A stretch of DNA of 9,761 bases from Gemmatimonadota bacterium (GCA_026706505.1 JAPOYQ010000882.1:1-9761); one strand, 5' to 3'; counted from the stretch's first letter, positions 1-7,339 are shown. Notes: generated by a model from the sequence alone, not told the origin. Made by a program: numbers and translations.

Positions 1-325
1 CACCCATCCATTGCGCGGTCCCCTTTTTGAAAATTACCAAGTCGCCGAAGTGGCCAAAGCCTTCCACCATCACCGCCAGAAGCCACCGCTGTATTTTTGG
101 CGCGACCGCACTGGCCACGAAGTTGATCTACTGGTGGAACAGGGCTCGGCACTCTACCCGATTGAGATCAAGTCTGGACAAACGGTCAGCTCCGATGCGT
201 TCACCGCCCTTACATGGTGGAGCCGCATCGCCGGACAGGATATTGCGAATGCTTCACTGATCTACGGCGGCGACCGCGCGTACCGGCGCAACAGAGTGGC
301 GGTGCGACCGTGGTTTGCCATTTGA
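1..325 (+). CDS. C-terminal part of a DUF4143 AAA ATPase (5' end outside window)
   Basis: The reading frame is open from the window edge (first full codon at base 2) to a TGA at 323-325, so this is a 3' fragment. It reads THPLRGPLFENYQVAEVAK near the start, then a YFWRDRTGHEVDLLVE block and PIEIKSG. This order (LRG-FEN, FWRD, EVDLL, IEIK) is characteristic of DUF4143, the C-terminal domain of a family of about 380-430 aa that has an N-terminal AAA/P-loop domain. The D of EVDLL and the E-x-K of IEIK have the spacing of a PD-(D/E)XK nuclease-like core, which DUF4143 is thought to share. The ATPase half must lie upstream and is not visible. The physiological role of these proteins is poorly known and they are often dispersed, accessory genes. 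It converges with the LysR gene, the stops being 25 bp apart. Confidence 0.85.
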   Translation, partial: THPLRGPLFENYQVAEVAKAFHHHRQKPPLYFWRDRTGHEVDLLVEQGSALYPIEIKSGQTVSSDAFTALTWWSRIAGQDIANASLIYGGDRAYRRNRVAVRPWFAI

Positions 326-350
326 AGTTGATTACAACAGCCTTTGCGCG

Positions 351-1244
351 TTAAATCTTCCCTGCGCTGACAAATTCGCGCAAGAGCGCCAAGAAAGCCT
401 CCGTCGCCGGCGAACGCCGTCGCTGCCGGTGTTCAATTAGGCCTATTTGGCGTTTGGCCAATCCATTTACCTGTATAGCTCGTACTTTCCCCGCGGCGAC
501 TTCTGCTTCCACCGCCACCTCCGGCACTATCGCAATACCCAACCCGATCTCCACGTAGCGCTTGATAATCTCGATCCCGCCGAGCGTCATTTCGACCTGC
601 AACGCCAAGCCCTGCCGTTGGAAAACCTCGTCGAGCAACTGCCGGCTAGTGCTCCCGCGTTCCAAGACCAGAAACGGATATTCGGCAAGCTGTTTGAGCC
701 CTATCCTGCGCCTTTTGCCCAGTGCGTGGTCCGGGGGACAAATAAGCACATCCCGCCGCTCGAAAAGCGACTCGCTGACCAAGTCGCGGTGCTTGACCGG
801 CAATGTCGCCAACCCAAACTCCACTTCGTCGTTGAGCACTAGGTTGCTCACCTCCGGCGACATGCGATTGCGGATGTCCAACTCGACCGCCGGGTAGCGG
901 GCGCGGAATTCGGCGAGCACGCTGGGCAAAACATAGGTGCAGTTGGTATCGCTAGTCCCGATTATCAACCGCCCACGCAAGACCTGCTTGAGCGCCGCAA
1001 TATCGTCGCGCGCCTTCTCCAGCCGGGCGAGAACCGCCTTCGCATGAGCAAAGAGGATCTCGCCGGCCGGCGTCAGACGGAGCTGCCGCCGATTGCGCTC
1101 GAGTAGGATCTCGTCCAGTTCGCTCTCCAATGCCTTGATCTGGAGGCTGATGGCCGGCTGAGTCAGAAAGAGTTTGTCGGCCGCCCGCGTAAAGCTCTGC
1201 TCGCGGACGATTTCATAGAAACTGCGCAATTGGTAGAGATCCAT
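351..1244 (-). CDS. LysR-family transcriptional regulator
   Basis: This 297 aa protein has the usual length and architecture of a LysR-type regulator. Residues 1-60 form the winged helix-turn-helix (FTRAADKLFLTQPAIS then LRLTPAG), residues about 61-88 the linker helix, and from about 89 (GRLIIGTSDT) the periplasmic-binding-protein-like effector domain. In that domain RGSTSRQLLDEVF and GIEIIKRYVEIGLGIAIVPE are typical of the CysB/CbbR-like branch. The start is supported by AAAGGA seven bases upstream on the minus strand. It is a cytoplasmic DNA-binding protein that probably senses a small molecule. It is divergently transcribed from the adenylosuccinate synthetase-like gene across a 119 bp AT-rich gap, the classic arrangement in which a LysR protein controls its neighbour and itself. 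The effector cannot be inferred. Confidence 0.93.
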   Translation of the reverse strand: MDLYQLRSFYEIVREQSFTRAADKLFLTQPAISLQIKALESELDEILLERNRRQLRLTPAGEILFAHAKAVLARLEKARDDIAALKQVLRGRLIIGTSDTNCTYVLPSVLAEFRARYPAVELDIRNRMSPEVSNLVLNDEVEFGLATLPVKHRDLVSESLFERRDVLICPPDHALGKRRRIGLKQLAEYPFLVLERGSTSRQLLDEVFQRQGLALQVEMTLGGIEIIKRYVEIGLGIAIVPEVAVEAEVAAGKVRAIQVNGLAKRQIGLIEHRQRRRSPATEAFLALLREFVSAGKI

Positions 1245-1363
1245 TCGGAGTCCTTTATTTATATTAATTATCCTAAGAATAAGATATATAAATTTTTATT
1301 ATGCTACAATTTCGCTTATCGTCAGGGGCGTCAACCAATTCACTCTTTAAATGGAGGTACGCC
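1245..1363. promoter_or_regulatory. Divergent control region with probable LysR operator
   Basis: This 119 bp gap is strikingly AT-rich between about 1255 and 1312, in contrast to the GC-rich genes on both sides. An inverted repeat TTAT-N7-ATAA lies at 1268-1282, resembling the interrupted dyads bound by LysR proteins, although its spacing (T-N13-A) is not the canonical T-N11-A. A second AT-rich stretch with ATAAG...TTTTTAT spans about 1279-1299. I cannot tell which dyad is the operator. The position, between a LysR gene and a divergent enzyme gene, is what makes the regulatory call likely. Confidence 0.55.
1302..1310 (+). promoter_or_regulatory. Extended -10 promoter for the synthetase-like gene
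   Basis: TGCTACAAT at 1302-1310 matches the extended -10 form TGn-TANAAT of sigma70-type promoters. It would place transcription start near 1317 and give a leader of about 47 bases. No good -35 hexamer is seen 17 bp upstream, which is acceptable for extended -10 promoters and would suit activation by the divergent LysR protein bound just upstream. Confidence 0.5.
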
Positions 1364-2383
1364 ATGAGCGCCATCATCGTCGTTGACGCCTTCTGGGGCG
1401 ATTCGGGTAAAGGCAAAGTCGCCGCCTTCCTAGCGCAAAAACACCAAGCCGCCTACAGCGTCCGTGCCGGGATCGGCACCAACGCCGGGCACAGTATCCT
1501 CTTTGCCGACGGCAGCGAGATCCGCACTCGGCAATTACCCTGCGGTTTTCTCCATCCCGATACGCAACTGCGCGTCGGCAGCGGCGTCGCCGTCGATCCC
1601 GAGCAGTTCTTCGCCGAACTAGACCTACTAGACCCGAGCTATGGGCTGCGCGAGCGGACCCGCGTCGATTACCGCTGCCCGCTGATCCTGCCCGAGTACC
1701 GCCAACGCGAAGCGGCCGACGACTTTCTGCAAGAACACGGCACCACCGCCAGCGGCAGCGGCGTCGCCCGCGCCGAATTCGCCCTGCGCAAAGCGCGCCA
1801 AGCCCGCGACGAGCATTCTCTCGCGGATTACACCGCCGATGTCGCCCGCGAACTCAACGAGAGTTGCCTGCGCGGTGAAACCATCGTCGTCGAGGGCAGC
1901 CAAGGCACCCACCTGTCGCTAGCCCTGAGCGATGACTATCCCGACTGCACCTCGGACAATTGTACCACCGCCGCCTTTGCCGATGACGTCGGACTCAACT
2001 GGCGTCATATCGCAGAAGTCTGCTTGGTGGTCAAAGCACTGCCTAGCCGCGTCGGCACTGGCCCTTTACCACTGCAATTGGCGGAGGCGGAGGAAGACCG
2101 CCGGGACATCGCCGAATACGGCGTGACGACCGGGCGACGGCGGCGCAAAGCCTCGGGTATCTCCTATCCACACTTGGAAACCGCCGTCCTACTCAACGGT
2201 CCCACCCAACTGGCCCTGACCTTCTGCGACCACCTCGACCCCGATATCGCCGGCGCGCGCGACCGCAGCGCATTGACCGCACCTGTCCGACGCCTCATCG
2301 ACGAACTGGAGACGCGATTCAACATTCCCGTATCGCTCTGCGATTGTGGCGTACATTTTGAGAACCTCATCGAGACCGCGTGA
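1364..2383 (+). CDS. Short, divergent adenylosuccinate synthetase-family enzyme (PurA/PurZ-like)
   Basis: The family joins L-aspartate to a purine nucleotide at the expense of a nucleoside triphosphate (IMP to adenylosuccinate in PurA). Start ATG 1364 is preceded by a perfect GGAGGT (1353-1358). The in-frame ATG at 1301 lies inside the promoter and is rejected. At 339 aa it matches the short archaeal-type enzymes rather than the roughly 430 aa bacterial PurA. Visible motifs are WGDSGKGK (11-18, catalytic Asp13), NAGHSI (40-45, catalytic His43), EGSQGTHLSL (178-187), SRVGTGP (228-234) and the aspartate loop VTTGRRRR (254-261). Oddities: the near-invariant Glu after the catalytic Asp is Ser14. 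The TKLD guanine motif reads TFCD (286-289), and the C-terminal SxGP is replaced by CDCGV (326-330). No purB or other purine gene is adjacent. It may be a second paralog with an altered substrate; the family is certain, the reaction is not. Confidence 0.85.
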   Translation: MSAIIVVDAFWGDSGKGKVAAFLAQKHQAAYSVRAGIGTNAGHSILFADGSEIRTRQLPCGFLHPDTQLRVGSGVAVDPEQFFAELDLLDPSYGLRERTRVDYRCPLILPEYRQREAADDFLQEHGTTASGSGVARAEFALRKARQARDEHSLADYTADVARELNESCLRGETIVVEGSQGTHLSLALSDDYPDCTSDNCTTAAFADDVGLNWRHIAEVCLVVKALPSRVGTGPLPLQLAEAEEDRRDIAEYGVTTGRRRRKASGISYPHLETAVLLNGPTQLALTFCDHLDPDIAGARDRSALTAPVRRLIDELETRFNIPVSLCDCGVHFENLIETA

Positions 2384-2449
2384 CCTCTCGACAACAGCGA
2401 GTCTCCTAGCCACATTATGGGCGAAACGCGCAAGCGAAAGGATTATCCC

Positions 2450-2920
2450 ATGACTTGGCTCGTCTTCGCTCTTCTCACCGTCTCTTGTTGGGGCCTCTAC
2501 GGCGTCCTGCTGCACACCGGCCAGATCGCCATGGCCGACCCAGTAAACGGCCGTTACAAAGCCTTCCTCTTCGTCGGCTTGGCCTATCTGCTCACTGCGG
2601 TCTTCGGCTCGCTGATCGTCCTAGCCTACAATGGCGCGAGTTGGCTCTACCCGGCCAAAGGCGTCTTCTGGTCCACCGCCGCCGGTATCGCCGGAGCCAT
2701 CGGCGCATTGGGCGTCCTGCTCGCCTTCGGGGCTAGGGGGACGCCGGCCGTGGTCATGTCCATCGTCTTTGCCGGTGCTCCCATCGTCAACGCAGTCGTC
2801 GCCGTGCTCATACATCCGCCCGCTGGCGGCTGGGCGGCCGTGCGCTGGCCCTTTGTCCTCGGCATCGTCTTGGCCGCTATGGGCGGCTGCTTAGTCACCT
2901 TCTTCCGACCCGGCAACTGA
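2450..2920 (+). CDS. Small five-helix membrane protein, single EamA/DMT-like unit
   Basis: This is a 156 aa, almost entirely hydrophobic inner-membrane protein. Five segments are visible at about residues 2-23, 38-60, 73-94, 99-121 and 133-152. The start at 2450 is chosen over an in-frame ATG at 2417 because AAAGGA lies seven bases upstream and the extra 11 residues are polar (GETRKRKDYP). Five helices in about 150 residues is the size of one EamA repeat of drug/metabolite transporters, which normally have two, and TPAVVMSIVFAGAPIVNAVVAVL resembles the fourth helix of such a unit. If it transports, it would need to dimerise. It follows the synthetase-like gene by 66 bp and its stop is one base before the thioesterase start, so it probably shares an mRNA with the downstream genes. 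Substrate unknown. Confidence 0.78.
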   Translation: MTWLVFALLTVSCWGLYGVLLHTGQIAMADPVNGRYKAFLFVGLAYLLTAVFGSLIVLAYNGASWLYPAKGVFWSTAAGIAGAIGALGVLLAFGARGTPAVVMSIVFAGAPIVNAVVAVLIHPPAGGWAAVRWPFVLGIVLAAMGGCLVTFFRPGN

Positions 2921-2921
2921 C

Positions 2922-3386
2922 GTGTCCGTCGAATTTCGCACCCGCCGCCGCGTCGAGTGGGCCGATACCGATCAGGCTGGCATCGTCCACTTTGCGCGCT
3001 TTTTTGTCTTCATGGAAGCCGCCGAGCACGCCTTCTGGCGCAGCTTGGGTCTGAGCGTCCACAGCGAACGCGACGGCGACATCATTAGCTGGCCTCGCCT
3101 CACCGCCGAATGCGAGTACTTCCGCCCCGTCTCCTTCGAAGACGTCCTCGACATCCATGTACACCTCGAAAAACAAGGTGAAAAATCCCTCAGCTTTCGC
3201 TTCGACTTCCACTGCGATGGAGAACAAATAGCCCAAGGCCGACTCAAAATCGCCTGCTGCGTCTGCAATCCGGGCGAGACCATCCGCGCCATCCCCATCC
3301 CGGACTTCATCACGACTCGACTGAGCTCGCCGAAGTCCCGCAAACTAGCGGCGCACGACTCGACTGAGCTCGCCGAAGTCCCATGA
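2922..3386 (+). CDS. 4HBT-family (hot-dog) acyl-CoA thioesterase, YbgC-like
   Basis: This 154 aa cytoplasmic protein begins RRRVEWADTDQAGIVHFARFF and continues MEAAEHAFWRSLG, the signature of the 4-hydroxybenzoyl-CoA thioesterase/YbgC group. Asp17 in D-x-x-G-I-V-H is the catalytic Asp of that group. Members hydrolyse acyl-CoA or related thioesters as hot-dog multimers. The GTG start at 2922 has no Shine-Dalgarno sequence but sits one base after the TGA of the preceding gene, suggesting translational coupling. The stop overlaps the ABC ATPase start as ATGA (3383-3386). The hot-dog domain seems to end near residue 128 (IPIPDF). The last 24 or so residues are encoded by a 29 bp DNA repeat present twice in different frames and are probably not part of the fold. 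Substrate unknown. Confidence 0.9.
   Translation: MSVEFRTRRRVEWADTDQAGIVHFARFFVFMEAAEHAFWRSLGLSVHSERDGDIISWPRLTAECEYFRPVSFEDVLDIHVHLEKQGEKSLSFRFDFHCDGEQIAQGRLKIACCVCNPGETIRAIPIPDFITTRLSSPKSRKLAAHDSTELAEVP
3311..3382. repeat. Perfect 29 bp direct repeat at the thioesterase 3' end
   Basis: Two identical 29 bp copies lie at 3311-3339 and 3354-3382 (period 43 bp, 14 bp between). Each runs from CACGACTCGACT to GCCGAAGTCCC. Within each copy is an imperfect palindrome: GACT, 5 bases, GAGCTC, 5 bases, AGTC. Because 43 is not a multiple of three, the copies are read in different frames (TRLSSPKS versus HDSTELAEVP). The second copy ends immediately before the ATG of the ABC ATPase gene, and its frame leads into the thioesterase stop. 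It resembles short dispersed palindromic elements seen in many environmental genomes. Confidence 0.9.
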
Positions 3387-4060
3387 ACGCAGTCCCAGCC
3401 CTTGTTGCCACTGACGTCTGCAAGCACTTCGCCCTCGGCGACCAGACCGTCGAAGTACTGCGCGGCGTCTCACTGTGCGCCGATGTGGGCCAGTCCCTGG
3501 CACTTATCGGCCCATCCGGCTCGGGCAAGAGCACTTTGCTGCATTTACTCGGCACCCTTGAACCTCCAACCTCGGGCCAAATCGCCATCAACGGCCAAGA
3601 CCCACTAGCCCTCCCCGAACCCCAACTCGCCCGCTTCCGCAACCAGCACATTGGCTTCGTGTTCCAAAACCACCACCTGCTACCTCAGTACTCGGCTCTC
3701 GAAAACGCCCTAATCCCCACCCTCGCCTTTCCCCAAGCCGACCGGCGCGAGCGCGCCCGCGACCTTTTAACCGCCGTCGGTCTAGAAGAACGCCTGCACC
3801 ACCGCCCCGCTGAACTGTCCGGCGGCGAGTGCCAGCGCGTGGCTGTGGCACGCGCCTTGATCAACCAGCCCGGTCTCTTGCTCTGCGACGAGCCTACCGG
3901 CAGCCTCGACCGCCAGACAGCCACCACCGTCGCCGATCTGCTCTTTGCGCTGCACCGCGCCGAACAAGCAGCCCTCGTCATTGCAACCCACGACCTCGAG
4001 CTAGCCGCGCGCTGCGACCGCCGCCTGCTCTTGCGCGAGGGGACGTGCGTCGAAGCCTGA
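3383..4060 (+). CDS. ABC transporter ATPase, LolD/MacB/YbbA type
   Basis: This 225 aa protein is a complete nucleotide-binding domain of the type that serves FtsX-fold permeases. It has Walker A GPSGSGKST (43-51), Q-loop Gln95 in GFVFQ, signature LSGGE (145-149), Walker B LLLCDE (165-170), D-loop SLD (174-176) and H-loop His203. The PTGSLD form of the D-loop region and GFVFQNHHLLPQYSALEN are typical of LolD, MacB and YbbA ATPases. It would act as a cytoplasmic dimer driving the permease encoded next. Its ATG overlaps the thioesterase stop (ATGA) without a Shine-Dalgarno sequence, and its end overlaps the proposed permease start by 16 bp. All catalytic motifs are intact. Confidence 0.96.
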   Translation: MNAVPALVATDVCKHFALGDQTVEVLRGVSLCADVGQSLALIGPSGSGKSTLLHLLGTLEPPTSGQIAINGQDPLALPEPQLARFRNQHIGFVFQNHHLLPQYSALENALIPTLAFPQADRRERARDLLTAVGLEERLHHRPAELSGGECQRVAVARALINQPGLLLCDEPTGSLDRQTATTVADLLFALHRAEQAALVIATHDLELAARCDRRLLLREGTCVEA

Positions 4061-7000
4061 TCTACTACTGGCGGGTTCACCTAGGGCTGCTGCTGGGGAC
4101 TGCGGTCGCCACAACCGCCCTAACCGGTGCTCTCCTAGTCGGCGACTCCATGCGCGGCAGTCTGCGCGACTTGGCATTAGAGCGCCTAGGCCAGATCGAC
4201 TACGCACTGCTCGCCGCGCACTTCTTCCGCAGCGACTTAACCACCGAACTGCCTGGAGGCCATGCACCTGTCATCCTCCTCAACGGCAGCGCCCGCCACG
4301 CCGCAACCCAAGCGCTCGCCGCTGGCATACAAATCCAAGGCATCGATGTCCGCTTCTCAGCGCTCTTCCCCGAAAGCGGCCCCGTCTTGCACGACGCCCT
4401 CAAGCCAACGCCCGGCCAACCGTTTCCCTCGCTCGTCGTCAGTGCCTCACTGCAACGCTCCCTTGGCCTTGAACTAGGCGACGCGGTCCTGCTCTCGCTA
4501 GAGCGCCCCAGCCCAACCTACCGCGAATCCCTCTTTGGTCGCCGCGCCACCGGCGATCTCGTCGCCACTCTGCGCGTGGTGCTCACCGGCGTCTTGCCCG
4601 ACAGCGGGGCGGGACGCTTCGGCCTGCGACTACAGCAGCATTTGCCGCTCAACGCATACCTCGACCTCCAAGTCCTCCAGAGCACGCTCGACCAACAAGA
4701 CCGCGTCAACGCCCTGCTCATTGCCGCGCCCAACAGTCAACACCAAGACCTGCAACGCGCTCTTGCCCAGCATCTTACTCTCGCCGACCTCAAGCTGGAC
4801 CTCGCACAGCACTCCAATTACATCGAACTCACCAGCACTCGCTTCGTCCTCGACGACTCGACCCGCGCCGCAGCCTTGGCGAGTGCAGCCGCCCTACAGC
4901 TTAAAATCGCGACCTTCTCGACCTATCTGGCCAACGCCATTGAAAGCAACGGTCGCCAAGTCCCCTACTCAACCGTTACCGCTCTCGACGATCCCACCGG
5001 CCTCTACCTCGCAGACGGACGGCCCGCGCCACCCCTCGAAGCCGACGCCCTCTACCTCGACGCCTGGACGGCCCAAGAGTTGGCCGCAGCTCCCGGTGAT
5101 TCGACCTCTCTGACCTATTACGTAGTCGGCCCGCGTCATGAACTTCGGACCGAGCAAGCCCACTTCCGCCTCCAAGGGATTGTGCAGATGCGCGGCTTGG
5201 CCATTGACCCAACCCTGACACCCGAATATCCAGGGTTGCAGGAAGAAGGCGATATAACTGCTTGGGATGCGCCCTTCCCCATCGACATGGGGCAAATTCG
5301 CCCGCAGGACGAGGCATACTGGGATCAGTACGGGGCCGCGCCCAAAGCCTTCGTCGCCGCCCATACAGGACAGCGCCTGTGGGGCAGCCGCCACGGCGCG
5401 CTGACCGCCATCCGCTTCTATCCATCCTCGTCCACTTACTACCAGAACTTGCGCCAAGACCTGCTAGCGCGCCTGTCTCCAGCAGCGGCCGGCTTCTCCT
5501 TGCGCCCCGTCCGCCAAGAAGCCCTGTTAGCATCAACCGGGGCCACGGATTTCAGCGGTCTCTTCATCGGCTTCAGCCTCTTCCTCATTGCCTCGGCTGC
5601 ATTGCTGGTGGTACTGCTGTGCAAGTTCGGCCTCGAACAACGCGCGCGCGAAGCGGGACTGTTGCTCGCCACCGGCTACCCGCTCGCCGCGGTAGGCCGA
5701 CGCTTTTTGGGCGAGGGCATTGCCTTGGCCGCGCTCGGCGCACTGCTCGGTCTAGCCGGTGCTCCGCTCTACGCCTATTTGATGCTGGTCGGCTTGCACA
5801 CTTTGTGGTTGGAGGCTATCGGCACGCCCTTTCTCTCCCTCCACGTTAGCTGGCTCAGTCTGGCGGTGGGTTATCTATCCACCTTACTATTGGTCTCGCT
5901 GGCGCTGTGGCGCACCGTGCAGCGCTTCCACCGGATGCCCGTCCGCGCCTTGCTCGCCGATGCCCTCGACACCGCACCGCGTCTCCCGCACCGTCGCAGT
6001 GCCGTCTTCGCCGCACTCGGTCTGGTTATAGCTCTCACCTTGAGCGTCCTCGCCAGTATGGCCGACGCAGCAACGGCAGCAGCGCTTTTCTTAGGCAGCG
6101 GCACCTCGGCCCTATTGGCGCTATTGGCCCTGTTCGCGGTATGGTTGCGCGCTCCACCAACGAGCCGCCTCAGTTCCAGCCTCGGCTTGGGCCTCCTCAA
6201 CAGCACCCGCAAGCCCAGCCGCAGCACCCTCTGTACGTCCCTCGTCGCCTGCGCCACCTTCGTCATCGTCGCCGCTGGAGCTCACCGACAAGTCGAGTGG
6301 TCAGACGATCCGGGCACGGGCGGTTTCTCCCTCATCGCCGAGTCCGAGATTCCCCTGCACCAAGACCTCAATAGCACAGACGGGCGCTTCGAGTTAGATC
6401 TATCAGCAGACTTGGGCACCGCGCGCTTTTTTCCCTTCCGCGTCCTACCCGGCGACGACGTGAGCTGTCTCAACCTCTACATACCCCAGACCCCGCGCGT
6501 CCTCGGCGCACCGACCGAGTTCATCCAACGCGGCGGTTTGCCCTTCCGGCAGATGCTCGCCCTGAAATCGGACGAGCGCTCCAATCCCTGGCGATTGCTC
6601 CAGCGCGATTTGGAACCAGGCGTCATCCCGGCCATCGGCGACTTTAATTCAGCGCAGTGGATTTTGCACAAGCGTCTGGGCGACGACATCCCAATTGCGG
6701 AGGGTGTGGCCGTGCGGTTGGTCGGGCTGTTGGACGGCAGTCTGTTCCAGAGCGAGTTGCTCATTGCCGAGGATCGCTTCGCCGCGCACTTCCCCGAACG
6801 CGAAGGCTATGGCTACTTCCTAGTCGAAACGGAACAACCAGCAACCATCGCCACCGCGCTCGAAAGGGAGCTAGCATCCTACGGCCTCGACGCCACCCTG
6901 AGCGCCGAGCGCCTCCGAGGCTACCGCGCCGTCGAAAACACGTACCTGGCAACCTTTCAGACGCTGGGCTTGCTCGGGCTGCTCTTGGGTACTCTGGGTT

Positions 7001-7320
7001 TGGGAATCCTCATTCTGCGCAACGTCCTCGAGCGCAGTGGCGAGTTGGCGGCCTTGAGCGCCTGTGGCTTTCGCCGCGCCCGCCTAGGGGCGATGCTGCT
7101 CTACGAGCACGGCTTCCTCCTGCTAGCGGGCGAAGGGATAGGCAGCGTCGCCGCCCTCATCGCCGTGGCCCCCCGCCTCTTCGACCCCACGCCTTTACCT
7201 TGGACCTCGTTGATCATCTCGCTCGGCTTGGTCTTCGCCGCAGGCCTGTTGGCGTGTGCTATCGCCAGTCACTCGGCCCTGCGCCGCCCCCTGCTTGCGG
7301 CCCTCAAGGCCGAGGGATAG
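4045..7320 (+). CDS. Large ABC permease with two FtsX domains, YbbP-like
   Basis: This inner-membrane partner of the upstream ATPase has 1091 aa from GTG 4045 (start MRRSLIYYWRVHLG). GAGGGG lies just upstream, rather close, and no other start fits before helix 1. Hydrophobic segments suggest ten helices: one at about 12-33, a large extracytoplasmic domain to about 500, three at 503-528, 557-583 and 600-620, two at 652-700, one at 728-745, a second extracytoplasmic domain to about 968, and three at 973-991, 1022-1045 and 1054-1075. VLERSGELAALSACGFRRARL after the eighth helix is the FtsX coupling region. This 4+2+4 plan is that of E. coli YbbP, but the first outer domain is much larger (YbbP is about 800 aa). 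Such type VII systems do mechanotransmission or lipid/hydrophobic extraction; the substrate here is unknown. Confidence 0.9.
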   Translation: MRRSLIYYWRVHLGLLLGTAVATTALTGALLVGDSMRGSLRDLALERLGQIDYALLAAHFFRSDLTTELPGGHAPVILLNGSARHAATQALAAGIQIQGIDVRFSALFPESGPVLHDALKPTPGQPFPSLVVSASLQRSLGLELGDAVLLSLERPSPTYRESLFGRRATGDLVATLRVVLTGVLPDSGAGRFGLRLQQHLPLNAYLDLQVLQSTLDQQDRVNALLIAAPNSQHQDLQRALAQHLTLADLKLDLAQHSNYIELTSTRFVLDDSTRAAALASAAALQLKIATFSTYLANAIESNGRQVPYSTVTALDDPTGLYLADGRPAPPLEADALYLDAWTAQELAAAPGDSTSLTYYVVGPRHELRTEQAHFRLQGIVQMRGLAIDPTLTPEYPGLQEEGDITAWDAPFPIDMGQIRPQDEAYWDQYGAAPKAFVAAHTGQRLWGSRHGALTAIRFYPSSSTYYQNLRQDLLARLSPAAAGFSLRPVRQEALLASTGATDFSGLFIGFSLFLIASAALLVVLLCKFGLEQRAREAGLLLATGYPLAAVGRRFLGEGIALAALGALLGLAGAPLYAYLMLVGLHTLWLEAIGTPFLSLHVSWLSLAVGYLSTLLLVSLALWRTVQRFHRMPVRALLADALDTAPRLPHRRSAVFAALGLVIALTLSVLASMADAATAAALFLGSGTSALLALLALFAVWLRAPPTSRLSSSLGLGLLNSTRKPSRSTLCTSLVACATFVIVAAGAHRQVEWSDDPGTGGFSLIAESEIPLHQDLNSTDGRFELDLSADLGTARFFPFRVLPGDDVSCLNLYIPQTPRVLGAPTEFIQRGGLPFRQMLALKSDERSNPWRLLQRDLEPGVIPAIGDFNSAQWILHKRLGDDIPIAEGVAVRLVGLLDGSLFQSELLIAEDRFAAHFPEREGYGYFLVETEQPATIATALERELASYGLDATLSAERLRGYRAVENTYLATFQTLGLLGLLLGTLGLGILILRNVLERSGELAALSACGFRRARLGAMLLYEHGFLLLAGEGIGSVAALIAVAPRLFDPTPLPWTSLIISLGLVFAAGLLACAIASHSALRRPLLAALKAEG

Positions 7321-7339
7321 GGGCAGTTCGCGGAATCGC

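Noticed and set aside
447..842. 131-codon open frame on the plus strand, antisense to the LysR gene
   Set aside because: The LysR protein on the other strand matches its family end to end. The antisense frame shows no recognisable motif and is a by-product of GC-rich coding DNA.
1301..1363. Upstream in-frame ATG of the synthetase-like gene at 1301
   Set aside because: It overlaps the extended -10 element and has no ribosome binding site. The ATG at 1364 has a perfect GGAGGT, and the family N-terminus starts there.
1364..2383. Calling the synthetase-like gene a true phage-type PurZ
   Set aside because: As I recall, phage PurZ enzymes replace the catalytic Asp of the WGD motif, whereas here that Asp is present. 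No phage or 2-aminoadenine pathway genes are nearby.
2384..2449. Possible hairpin CTCG-N7-CGAG after the synthetase-like gene
   Set aside because: A 4 bp stem with a 7-base loop and no T-tract is not good evidence for a terminator.
3829..4044. 72-residue N-terminal extension of the permease frame back to 3829
   Set aside because: It lies entirely inside the ABC ATPase gene, in another frame, over the signature and Walker B motifs. Its translation is Arg/Pro-rich with no helix, while the conserved first helix begins right after GTG 4045.
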